This document shows, piece after piece, positions 15,266-22,681 of a stretch of DNA of 24,632 nucleotides (the stretch's first letter is position 1; each line of letters opens with the position of its first letter). The notes under the pieces are model-generated. The model made no database searches. It saw nothing but the letters and a program-made list of their open reading frames with translations, and had not been told where the DNA came from. The DNA comes from Pectinatus sp. (GTDB taxonomy: Bacteria > Bacillota > Negativicutes > Selenomonadales > Selenomonadaceae): contig JAHHSR010000019.1 in the NCBI GenBank assembly GCA_020025075.1, positions 1-24,632 on the forward strand. Direction: 5' to 3'. The position numbers were made by a program, and so were the translations under genes.

Positions 15266-17080
15266 ATGAGTATTAATGAAGGATTGAGAAATATTGCAAT
15301 TATCGCCCACGTTGACCACGGCAAGACGACGCTGGTTGATGCCATGCTCAAACAGAGCCATGTATTTCGTGCCAATGAACAAGTTGCCGAACGCGTCATG
15401 GACTCCAATGATTTAGAGCGTGAAAGAGGCATTACGATATTATCGAAAAATACATCTGTTATGTATAAAGACATAAAAATAAATATTGTCGACACCCCGG
15501 GCCATGCTGACTTTGGCGGCGAAGTAGAACGCGTCCTCAATATGGTTGATGGCGTTTTGCTTTTGGTTGATGCTTTTGAAGGACCAATGCCGCAGACAAA
15601 ATACGTTTTGCGCAAAGCTCTTGAACAAGGACTAAAGCCGATTGTCGTCATCAATAAGATTGACCGTCCCGACCAGCGCGTTGATGATGTTTATGATGAA
15701 GTCCTCGAATTGTTTATGGAACTGGGCGCTGATGATGACCAGCTCGATTTTCCTGTTGTCTATGCCACTGCCCGTGACGGCATTGCCAAACTCAATATGG
15801 ATGATGAAAGCGATAGCCTAGCTCCTTTGATGGACCTTTTAATTAAGGAAATTCCTGCGCCAAAAGGTGATGCGGAAGGCCCTCTTCAGATTATGGTTAC
15901 TACGCTTGACTCCGATGAATATGTTGGCAAGGTGGCTATCGGCCGCATTATGCGTGGCCAGGCAAAAGAAGGCCAAAATGTCGTCATTATCAGCGGTGAT
16001 GGTGAAAAAAAATCCAAAATAGGTCAGCTCTTTGTCTATCAAGGCTTAAAGCGCATTCCCGTCAAGACAGCCGGCCTCGGTGAAATAGTGGCTATGACAG
16101 GACTGGGCGATGTCAGCATTGGCCATACGATTGCTGATGCCGAACAGCCAGAAGCACTTCCAACCATCAATATTGATGAGCCGACGCTTTCGATGACCTT
16201 TGGCGTAAATACGAGTCCTTTTGCTGGCCGTGAAGGCGATTTCGTTACGTCGCGTCACTTGCGTGATCGTCTTTTCAAGGAAACGGAAACAAACGTCAGC
16301 TTGAAGGTAGAAGAAACGGATTCAGCTGATACCTTTAAAGTTTCGGGTCGCGGTGAACTGCATCTGTCCATTCTCATTGAAACAATGCGCCGTGAAGGCT
16401 TTGAAATGCAGATAGGAAAGCCCGAGGTTATTTATAAGGAAATTAACGGCCAACTTTGTGAACCGATGGAAAATTTAACTATTGAAGTACCACAAGAATT
16501 TATGGGTACTGTCATGGAATCGCTTGGCACGCGTAAAGCAGAGCTTTCTAATATGATTGAGCTTGCCGGCTATTTGCGCATGGAATTCGTCATTCCAGCA
16601 CGTGGGCTTATCGGGTTCAGGTCGGAATTTTTGACCAACACAAAGGGTAACGGTATTATGAATCATGTCTTCCATGGCTATGTCCCTTATAAAGGTGATA
16701 TACCGGGACGTGCTCGTGGTTCTTTGGTTGCTTTTGAACAAGGCGAAACGACGGCTTACGGTATTTATACGCTGCAAGATCGCGGCACGATGTTTATCTC
16801 GCCTAACCAGCAAGTTTATGAAGGAATGATTGTTGGCGAAAATAGCCGTGACCTTGATATTGACATCAACCCCTGCAAGAAGAAAAACGTCTCCAATATG
16901 CGTTCTAGCTCCTCTGATGAAGCAATCCGCCTTACGCCACCGCGTATTTTGAGCTTAGAGCAGGCACTCGAATATATTAACAAAGATGAATTGGTTGAAG
17001 TTACGCCACAGAGTATCCGCTTGCGCAAACAGATTTTGGATAGACAGCAACGCGGCCGCATGAGAAAAAATAATAAATAA
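15266..17080 (+). CDS. typA: Ribosome-associated GTPase TypA/BipA
   Basis: TypA is an EF-G-like translational GTPase that binds the 70S ribosome and supports 50S assembly and growth in cold or stress. The 604-residue protein has an N-terminal G domain with AHVDHGKTTLVD, RGITI, DTPGHADFGGEV and NKIDRP. EF-G-like domains II, III and V follow, then the BipA-specific C-terminal domain (TPQSIRLRKQILDRQQRGRMRK). GGAGGA (15248-15253) lies 12 bases before the ATG at 15266, which gives the family N-terminus MSINEGLRNIAII. The ATG at 15254 touches the ribosome site and is less likely. It is a single-gene transcription unit on a strong promoter. Confidence 0.97.
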   Translation: MSINEGLRNIAIIAHVDHGKTTLVDAMLKQSHVFRANEQVAERVMDSNDLERERGITILSKNTSVMYKDIKINIVDTPGHADFGGEVERVLNMVDGVLLLVDAFEGPMPQTKYVLRKALEQGLKPIVVINKIDRPDQRVDDVYDEVLELFMELGADDDQLDFPVVYATARDGIAKLNMDDESDSLAPLMDLLIKEIPAPKGDAEGPLQIMVTTLDSDEYVGKVAIGRIMRGQAKEGQNVVIISGDGEKKSKIGQLFVYQGLKRIPVKTAGLGEIVAMTGLGDVSIGHTIADAEQPEALPTINIDEPTLSMTFGVNTSPFAGREGDFVTSRHLRDRLFKETETNVSLKVEETDSADTFKVSGRGELHLSILIETMRREGFEMQIGKPEVIYKEINGQLCEPMENLTIEVPQEFMGTVMESLGTRKAELSNMIELAGYLRMEFVIPARGLIGFRSEFLTNTKGNGIMNHVFHGYVPYKGDIPGRARGSLVAFEQGETTAYGIYTLQDRGTMFISPNQQVYEGMIVGENSRDLDIDINPCKKKNVSNMRSSSSDEAIRLTPPRILSLEQALEYINKDELVEVTPQSIRLRKQILDRQQRGRMRKNNK

Positions 17081-17136
17081 ATTTTATAGCAGGATTTACC
17101 GCTTTTTTGTTGAATCTAATATGTGTAGCATTATAA

Positions 17137-17169
17137 TTCGCTGCCTGTCCGAGCAGAGCAGGCAGCGAA
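17137..17169. repeat. Perfect 11-bp inverted repeat between typA and sepF
   Basis: TTCGCTGCCTG (17137-17147) and CAGGCAGCGAA (17159-17169) pair perfectly around an 11-base loop. It is not followed by a T run, so it is a poor intrinsic terminator. It could be an mRNA-end stabiliser, a factor-dependent terminator or a binding site. A second, smaller hairpin, ACACGG/CCGTGT, lies at about 17225-17241, closer to sepF. Confidence 0.5.
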
Positions 17170-17272
17170 AATATGCGCAAAAAAGCGAGGTGAAAAGATC
17201 TGCTGCCAGTTTTCTGCCATTTTTACACGGTGATGCCGTGTAAATAAATTTTGAGGTAGCAGCATTTATTTT

Positions 17273-17794
17273 ATGAAAGATGTATGGAAAAAAGTAACTG
17301 GCTTCTTAGTCGGCGAAGCTGAAGATGACGTCGTTGAAGAAGAAGTCTTAGAAAAAGAGCAACCAATCGCTAATAACGTTATGAAGAAGGAAAAGCCAAC
17401 TGCTGATGGTACTGCAGCTTATGCACCTACCAATGGGACCAGCAAAAGCTTTGAAAAATATTCTGCGCCACGGTTTAGCCATAATGCTAATAAGCGTGCA
17501 AGCAAAGAACCGGATATGAATATCATCGTATTCAATATTGATGCGTTTGATGAGGTAAAGATGGTTGCCGATGCATTCAAACAAAAACGTGCAGTGCTAG
17601 TTAATTATGAAAAAGTCGATACTAGCGTGCAAAAGCGCATTTGCGATTTTGTCAATGGTGTCTGCTATGTCTTAAATGGTGAAGTAAAGCGCGTCACGGG
17701 GACAATGGTGCTTTACGTGCCAGAAAATATTTCTATTGGCAATGGCTTAATCCACAACGAAAGCAATATTTTCGACAGTCATGCTGTCATCTGA
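17273..17794 (+). CDS. sepF: Cell division protein SepF
   Basis: SepF polymerises into rings that bind FtsZ and tether it to the membrane. The 173-residue protein has the family layout: an amphipathic N-terminal helix (MKDVWKKVTGFLVGE) for membrane binding, a variable acidic and low-complexity linker (about 20-78), and the SepF core (about 80-165, MNIIVFNIDAFDEVKMVADAF, AVLVNYEKVDTSVQKRICDFVNG, VLYVPENISI). The ribosome site is unusual: GAGGT (17253-17257) is 15 bases from the ATG. In many Bacillota sepF is near ylm genes and ftsZ; here it stands alone between typA and a flagellin gene. The end of the protein (NGLIHNESNIFDSHAVI) is an ordinary variable tail. Confidence 0.92.
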   Translation: MKDVWKKVTGFLVGEAEDDVVEEEVLEKEQPIANNVMKKEKPTADGTAAYAPTNGTSKSFEKYSAPRFSHNANKRASKEPDMNIIVFNIDAFDEVKMVADAFKQKRAVLVNYEKVDTSVQKRICDFVNGVCYVLNGEVKRVTGTMVLYVPENISIGNGLIHNESNIFDSHAVI

Positions 17795-17870
17795 TATTAT
17801 TCGTAGTTTTATTTTACGCGTTCGCGCGGAGAAGACATGCTAAAAATTTGTTCAGCTGCTCCTTAGGAGC

Positions 17871-17905
17871 AAAAAAGCGACCAGTTGATGGCTGGTCGCT
17901 TTTTT
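17871..17905. terminator. Terminator after sepF (bidirectional)
   Basis: AAAAAAGCGACCAG (17871-17884) and CTGGTCGCTTTTT (17892-17904) enclose TTGATGG. The symmetric A and T runs let it stop transcription from both sides, sepF on the plus strand and any read-through from the flagellin locus on the minus strand. Confidence 0.92.
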
Positions 17906-17953
17906 CTTAAAAAAATCCTGAAAGTCCAATTGGACTTCCAGGATTTTTTTAAG
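17906..17953. terminator. Terminator of the flagellin locus
   Basis: CTTAAAAAAATCCTG and CAGGATTTTTTTAAG are the outer arms, with AAGTCCAATTGGACTT as inner arms, giving a very long, near-perfect stem. The stop codon of the flagellin reading frame lies within the stem base at 17949-17951. It sits directly beside the sepF terminator, so this convergent pair is doubly insulated. Confidence 0.9.
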
Positions 17954-20900
17954 AAAATAATAGCTTGCGCGAGGTTTCACTATCTTGATTAGCATGAGTG
18001 AGCATCGCCTGTGCCGCCTGGGCGAGTATGTTATTTTTAACATAGGCGGTCATTTCCCTCGCCATATTTGCATCTTTTATCGTCGCCAAAGAAGAAGTGG
18101 TATTTTCATGTGCCGCCGTGATAATATTTTTGCGCGAAGACATGAGATGATTGATTTGTGCGCCAATAAGCTCGTTGGCATCTGTCAAGTAGAGAACGGC
18201 ATCATCTAAGACACCGTTTTTTTGGGCCTTGCCGAGCAGATGTTCCCTATTTTCCCGTGTTAAAACGGTATATTGCTGCATTGCATCATCGGAAGGGATA
18301 AAGCCAAAAATGTTAGATAAGGTGATATTAGGAATATCAATTTTTATGTTTAAACTACTTTTTGCGGTATCTTGAATATAAAGGCGCTTAACTTCAATTT
18401 TTCTGTTGCGGAGCACGACATTGTCCAATATGCCATTGGCTATTTTTGCTCCTTTTTCCTGATAATAAGGGCCGTATAAAGTTTTTAAATTACTCATGCG
18501 AGCATCGTAAACAGTTAATATGCCTTTTTTAGCATCCATGGCCAGATTTAGATTATGATTTATCTTATCGAAAGCTTTTGTGCCTTGTTCATAGATTGCC
18601 TTGACAAGAGATGAGACGTCGGTAACTTTTGATACGTCAATAATGATAGCATGAATGTCATTGCCGTTGCCGCCACTTTTAGGCCTGTTTTGGAGTGTAT
18701 CTAGGCCATTGATAAATTCTAAATTAAACCATTGGTTATTGCAAGTGGCACAATAAACGCGAAATCCCTTATTATCAAGGTATTGAGGCCAATTTGAGAT
18801 GTTGGCATGGCCAAGACTTTTGGTAAAATCTAGGTTGTAGTGGCTAAGGTCGCCTTTTACCCCACCTATTTTGGTGTTATTTTCTGGCAAACCCGGTACG
18901 GAAGCAGAAAATTCCAAACCAGTAACAACACCTTTGCTGGTCAAGACTTTAGCACCTGTTGCCGCTTGCATGAGGTTGGCAAAGGAAGAAGCGACGGTAT
19001 CACCGTTTTTTACGCTTTGACGCAGGCTGTTTAGGTCAATGGTTTTTGCACCATCTATGGAGGAAAATCTAGTCAGAGAAGTAGATCCGGAATCAATAAA
19101 GTCATATGTTGCACCACTGGAGATATAGATGCTCTTTCCAGCCAAAGAAGCGATGAAATTGTCCACAGCCGCTTCGCCTTTGACATTATATTTTGCTAAA
19201 TCATCTTGTAGGTAGCATATTTGCCGTCGATGCCTGCTATTGGGTTTAATTGATTGCTGCTATTTAACGGTTCAATTGGATAGCGGGAATTCTTTTTTCC
19301 GGCACGTGCAACAGTAATCTGCTTGGGAACGTAGATTTTATGAGCTGGAATGCCATCTTGAATAGAGATACTATTGCCAGCTGCGCCAGGAGAAATTGTC
19401 GTGACTGTTAGCTGGCCATTTTTCATACTCAGCGATACTGGGCCTGCAGTATAATCTGATATATTGGAATCAATTCCAATTTGATAGCTATTAGTAGCAT
19501 TGTCATACGATATGTTATTGCCTGGAACAAGCTTGCAGTAGATATTAGAATTGATAGTAAAACCTTTTCCAATAGCTCCTGATAAGTTGATAGTATATTT
19601 AGCCGTAAGTGGTGAGTGATAGTCAGGGTTGCCAGGCTCGCCAGCACCATCTACACCGTCAGTAAGATTAGCGGAGCCTATTTTTCCCGTGCCAGGCACA
19701 TCCTTGAGTGTCTTTTTTTCCTGTATGGTTTTTGTTTCATCGTGAGCAGTTTCAATTTTAGCCGGAATAGATTTGCCGGGCACAGTTAAGTTGCTCAAAG
19801 GATAATTTGGGGGCTGAATATTGCTTCCCACAGCTGCCGTGGTAAAGTAAAGCTCAGAGCCTTTAGCCTTTACATAACAACTGCTCTTGTTGTCGAGCGT
19901 CTGCGCAATTTTTTGCGTAATATCAGCTAGGCTTGAACAGCCTCGAACATCAATCACTATTGCCTTTGGAGAAAGAAATACTTGGTGTCGTGGAAAGCAC
20001 ATAATTATCTGAATCAAAAGAAAAGTCTTTGTTGTTGAACGAGCCGGGAATGGAGCCGCCTTTAGGCAAAGATGATTTTAAATCTATTGCCCAAGTAGCT
20101 GGCTTAGAAGGCGTGGCACCAGAAAAATTGGCGCCGCCAGCAGGAATTTGCAATGAATCAATCGGAATCTGTTGCTTTTTATATTGAGTGAAAACCTGTT
20201 TTGCCAAAAGGCAGGTTCACATGGGCTTGCTATTTCCCATGCAGTTCTTTTATGAACTTCTCATGCTCTCGCATGAGCACAGACTATATCTTATCCTTCA
20301 GCATAACCTGGTAAGGCCTGTCCATATCCGCGCGCTTGCGCGTACTCCCCTCAAGAGGGATAGTCGTTGAACCTTCTCCTATTCGGAGCTTGGCTGCTGA
20401 TTGCCCATTTTTAAGCACTTAGGATTTAACCTTATGCCATGCAGCAAATTCTTTCTGCTTTTGCTACCATTGCATTTAGCCCTATTTCATGCTTGAGCTG
20501 TGGTTTTGCTGCCTTTAGGGGTTTCCAGCAATTAGAACAGTATAGGATAGCCTCCGCTATCGCGACGCGCTCATTTCTAAACGCGCTGACTAGTTGCTTG
20601 CTATTAGAGCAAGCACTTCAATCAAAAGGGTCTTTTTGGTGGTCGAGTGAACTATACTTTGGTGGAATTAAGTTCGGTATAGCACTTTGAGATACATAAC
20701 AAGGTTTTGGCAAAACTTCCCATGATTTGACTACTTTTTTAGTAAAAGTGCCATCTAAAAGGAGTTTTCCGTTATAATTATTTTCTGTGGCAATGCTATT
20801 TATCTCGTCATAACACTGGTTGATTTCATTTTGAAGCACACGCCGGTCAGCAATGGTATTTGTATCATTGCTAGCATTGAGTACTTTTTGTTTGATTTTG

Positions 20901-21173
20901 ATGTTTTTAATAATATCGATTTGACTTTGTATCCCCGCTTCTGCAACTTGTAATAAAGACGACCCTGTTTGCACATTTTTCTCATCTTGTGCTAATGATT
21001 TAAGCATGACTTGCATTTTTTCCGAAATGGCATATTTAGCTGGCGCATCGCCGGCAGAATTTATTTTTGTCCCGTTGCTAGGTGAAGTGCGTTACGAGAG
21101 CGGCTTTGATATTTTTGTTTAAGACATTTTCCGCCTGTAAGGCAACGAGATTGCTGCGAAATACAATACTCAT
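17949..21173 (-). pseudogene. Very large flagellin gene, intron-interrupted and broken by frameshifts
   Basis: The locus encodes the flagellar filament protein. The N-terminal D0/D1 part is clear (MSIVFRSNLVALQAENVLNK, then NSAGDAPAKYAISEKMQVML and EINSIATENNYNGKLLLDG). So is the C-terminal part (MSSRKNIITAAHENTTSSLA, DANMAREMTAYVKNNILAQA, ending in SRKLLFS). Between them lies a central region of about 600 residues, so the intact protein would be about 900 residues, far above the usual 270-500. After removing the intron, the reading frame still changes at about 21099 (-1), 21070 (-1), 19980 (+1, mod 3) and 19210 (-1). Flanking peptide similarity continues across each change, for example SRNALHLATG between the first two. 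None of these is in a long homopolymer. The neighbouring genes are intact, so decay or phase variation is more likely than general sequencing error. The central part contains a CxxC motif. No chaperone or other flagellar gene adjoins it. Confidence 0.8.
20218..20744 (-). ncRNA. Group I self-splicing intron in the flagellin gene (no homing endonuclease)
   Basis: On the minus strand the catalytic core elements appear in order: P (AATTGCTGGAAACCCC, 20533-20518), Q (GGGCAATCAGCAGCCAAGC, 20406-20388), R (GGTTCAACGACTATCCC, 20373-20357) and S (AAGATATAGTC, ending at 20282). P7 pairs GACTA with TAGTC. A CCCTC/GAGGG hairpin after P7 (P7.1-like), as in subgroup IA, a GC-rich P8-like hairpin, and terminal hairpins follow (P9: CTCATGC/GCATGAG with GAGA loop; later AGTTC/GAACT and CATGGG/CCCATG). 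Splice model: exon end GGCACTTT pairs with internal guide GAAGTGCT (20619-20612), seven Watson-Crick or G-U pairs plus the required U-G at the splice site. This guide lies directly before a P2-like hairpin. The intron then ends at the G at 20218, after the last hairpin. This restores the frame (phase 2 to 1) and removes a TGA. The core is near certain; the exact ends are inferred. No ORF is inside. Confidence 0.9.
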
Positions 21174-21260
21174 ATAAAATGCTGCCAGGAAATTGCTTGA
21201 AAAAAAGGTGATAGCATTGCCCGGCAGTGCTCCTTTCTTAATTAAGAAAGTACATAACAA
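21174..21260 (-). promoter_or_regulatory. Flagellin leader with occluded ribosome site and bridging hairpin
   Basis: On the minus strand the ribosome site AAAGGAG (21236-21230) is partly inside the perfect 18-bp palindrome CTTTCTTAATTAAGAAAG (21233-21250). It is separated from the ATG at 21173 by about 56 bases. That gap contains an imperfect stem pairing CTGCCGGG (from 21227) with CCTGGCAG (ending at 21182), plus further AAT/ATT pairs. Folding the second stem brings the ribosome site close to the ATG; folding the palindrome hides it. Confidence 0.5.
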
Positions 21261-21511
21261 TTATAAAATATGTAATTTAATTTGTTCATTGTGAGCAATA
21301 TTTAAAATACTTTTTGTATAAAAATATATTTAGCTTAATTTGGAAGAAACCCATACCTATTAAAAGAAGCTACAGTCAAATAATACCGTAAATAATGCTG
21401 AAGTCTGGAAATAAATCGCCGTAGTTATAGCGGCTGCTTCCACAAAAGTAAGAAGTTTTGCTTTTAGAAATGAACAAAGGAGAAAATGTATATTTTATAT
21501 GGTATAAATAA
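21261..21511. other. AT-rich divergent intergenic region between the flagellin gene and rplU
   Basis: No gene is seen. For the minus strand I find neither a sigma28 promoter (TAAAGTTT with GCCGATAA) nor a strong sigma70 promoter, so the flagellin promoter is not identified. A small stem, CGCCG(TA)/(TA)GCGGC-like, lies at about 21417-21434. A reasonable ribosome site, AAAGGAG, with ATG at 21478-21489 is followed by a very short frame without any recognised product. Confidence 0.35.
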
Positions 21512-21541
21512 TTGACAATGAAGTTATTCATATGGTATCAT
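21512..21541 (+). promoter_or_regulatory. Sigma70 promoter of the rplU-prp-rpmA operon
   Basis: TTGACA (21512-21517), an 18-base spacer and TATCAT (21536-21541) form a strong promoter. The expected start lies near 21548, leaving a leader of about 100 bases. Confidence 0.75.
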
Positions 21542-21549
21542 ATATAAAT

Positions 21550-21648
21550 GTAAATTGCGCCTTAAGGGCATAATTTATAGCCGCACGGACAGGTTTTAAT
21601 AGCATCTGCTAACCGAACCGGCGAGCATAAAATGAGGTAGGTGTAAAT
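21550..21648 (+). promoter_or_regulatory. Probable ribosomal protein L21 leader RNA
   Basis: The GC-richer leader contains GCCTTAAGGGC (21559-21569), then GCCGCACGG and CCGAACCGGCGAGC, directly before the ribosome site AGGTAGGTG and rplU. Bacillota rplU operons commonly carry an autoregulatory L21 leader in this position. The conserved elements look compatible, but the fold was not computed. Confidence 0.5.
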
Positions 21649-21649
21649 A

Positions 21650-21961
21650 ATGTACGCTATTTTCCAGACAGGTGGCAAACAATACCGCGTTTCTGAAGGC
21701 GATACTATTTTTGTCGAAAAATTAGCTAATGAAGAAGGCGAAACCGTAGTTTTTGACCAGGTTTTGACCGTTGTAAAAGACAGCGATGTCAAGGTTGGTA
21801 CGCCGGTAGTTGCAGGCGCTAAGATTACGGCTAAGGTTGAAGCTCAGGGCAAGGAAAAGAAGATTCTTGTTTTCAAATACAAGGCTAAATCTAACTATCG
21901 TCGTCGCCAGGGTCATCGTCAGCCTTTCACGAAGATTACTATCGAAAAAATTGAATGCTGA
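21650..21961 (+). CDS. rplU: 50S ribosomal protein L21
   Basis: The 103-residue protein matches L21 throughout: MYAIFQTGGKQYRVSEGDTI at the start, FDQVLTV, VGTPVVAGAKITAKVEAQGK in the middle, and the RNA-contacting basic end (KAKSNYRRRQGHRQPFTKI). L21 binds 23S rRNA domain VI and works with L20. It is first in the rplU-prp-rpmA operon, with a GAGGTAGGTG ribosome site. The length is normal and no unusual residue is noted. Confidence 0.98.
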   Translation: MYAIFQTGGKQYRVSEGDTIFVEKLANEEGETVVFDQVLTVVKDSDVKVGTPVVAGAKITAKVEAQGKEKKILVFKYKAKSNYRRRQGHRQPFTKITIEKIEC

Positions 21962-21967
21962 TTATAA

Positions 21968-22285
21968 ATGACGAAGATAATCGTCAGTCGGCAGGCAAAG
22001 GATAATCGGGTCATCGGGTTCAGGATGACGGGGCATTCTGGTTTTGCTGCAGCAGGCAAGGATATTGTCTGTGCAGCAGTTTCCGTTTTAGCTCAGTCAG
22101 CATATTATTGTCTCAAAATGCACTTAGAGCAATCACTTGATTACTCAGCGCAAGAAGGCAGTTTATCCCTGTTCCTCAAAGAAGCTCCCAATGCTCAAAC
22201 CGAGGCCGCTTTTATGGTGGCTGTGCTGGGCTTTCAGGCTATTGAAGAAGCATATCCGAGATATGTGAAAGTATTGGACAACTAG
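21968..22285 (+). CDS. prp: Ribosomal-processing cysteine protease Prp
   Basis: Prp removes the N-terminal extension of L27 in Bacillota. The 105-residue protein contains the catalytic signature GHSGFAAAGKDIVCAAVSVL, with the His and Cys of the active site, near residues 22-37. It lies between rplU and rpmA, 6 bases after the former and 13 before the latter, so all three are made together. The next gene encodes an L27 with exactly the extension this protease cuts, which supports the assignment. It was formerly annotated as YsxB or DUF464. Confidence 0.95.
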   Translation: MTKIIVSRQAKDNRVIGFRMTGHSGFAAAGKDIVCAAVSVLAQSAYYCLKMHLEQSLDYSAQEGSLSLFLKEAPNAQTEAAFMVAVLGFQAIEEAYPRYVKVLDN

Positions 22286-22298
22286 GAGGTGCAACCAA

Positions 22299-22580
22299 AT
22301 GTTTAATTTACAATTGCAGCTTTTCGCTCATAAAAAAGGTGTTAGCAGCACCCGTAACGGACGTGATAGCGAAGCTAAACGCCTTGGCGTCAAAGAACAG
22401 GCTGGTACCATCGTTACAGCTGGCAGTATCTTAGTTCGCCAGAGAGGCACACATTTTCATCCTGGCAACAATGTTGGCATCGGCAAAGATGATACATTGT
22501 TTGCTAAAATTAACGGCAAAGTCGCGTTTGAACGCGCAGGTCGTTACAAGAGACAGGTCAGCGTTTACGCTGCTGAATAA
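22299..22580 (+). CDS. rpmA: 50S ribosomal protein L27 with cleavable N-terminal extension
   Basis: The 93-residue precursor begins MFNLQLQLF, followed by AHKKGVSSTRNGRDSEAKRLG, the mature L27 start. In Bacillota such an extension is cut by Prp between the Phe and the Ala, exposing the L27 tail that reaches the peptidyl-transferase centre. The rest (GSILVRQRGTHFHPGNNVGI, GKVAFERAGRYKRQVSV) is a complete L27. A strong AGGAGGTG ribosome site precedes it. The GTPase gene obg, which often follows rpmA, is absent; a terminator follows instead. Confidence 0.98.
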   Translation: MFNLQLQLFAHKKGVSSTRNGRDSEAKRLGVKEQAGTIVTAGSILVRQRGTHFHPGNNVGIGKDDTLFAKINGKVAFERAGRYKRQVSVYAAE

Positions 22581-22584
22581 TCGC

Positions 22585-22622
22585 AAAAATCATTATACGA
22601 GTTTTCGTATAATGATTTTTTT
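22585..22622 (+). terminator. Terminator of the rplU operon
   Basis: AAAAATCATTATACGA (22585-22600) and TCGTATAATGATTTTTTT (22605-22622) form a near-perfect stem around GTTT. It lies five bases after the rpmA stop codon. Confidence 0.93.
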
Positions 22623-22681
22623 GTATTTTTTGGGAAACCTAGATTATAGGCTAAAAATATCTTATGAATGGCGGGATTAAA

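Noticed and set aside
20195..20217. Intron 3' end at CAGG next to the AACCTG/CAGGTT stem
   Set aside because: It is a plausible G-ending site, but its frame does not fit the 5' site predicted by P1 pairing, and an earlier G directly after the last hairpin fits both frame and structure. It remains the main alternative.
20188..20690. Plus-strand reading frames opposite the intron
   Set aside because: They lie antisense to the conserved group I core, have no ribosome sites and show no protein-like features. They are chance frames in structured RNA sequence.
20200..20700. IStron (group I intron fused to an IS605 transposon) in the flagellin gene
   Set aside because: The core resembles clostridial introns and an IS605 end occurs at the left of the window, but the insert is only about 530 bases and has no tnpA or tnpB sequence or right-end hairpin.
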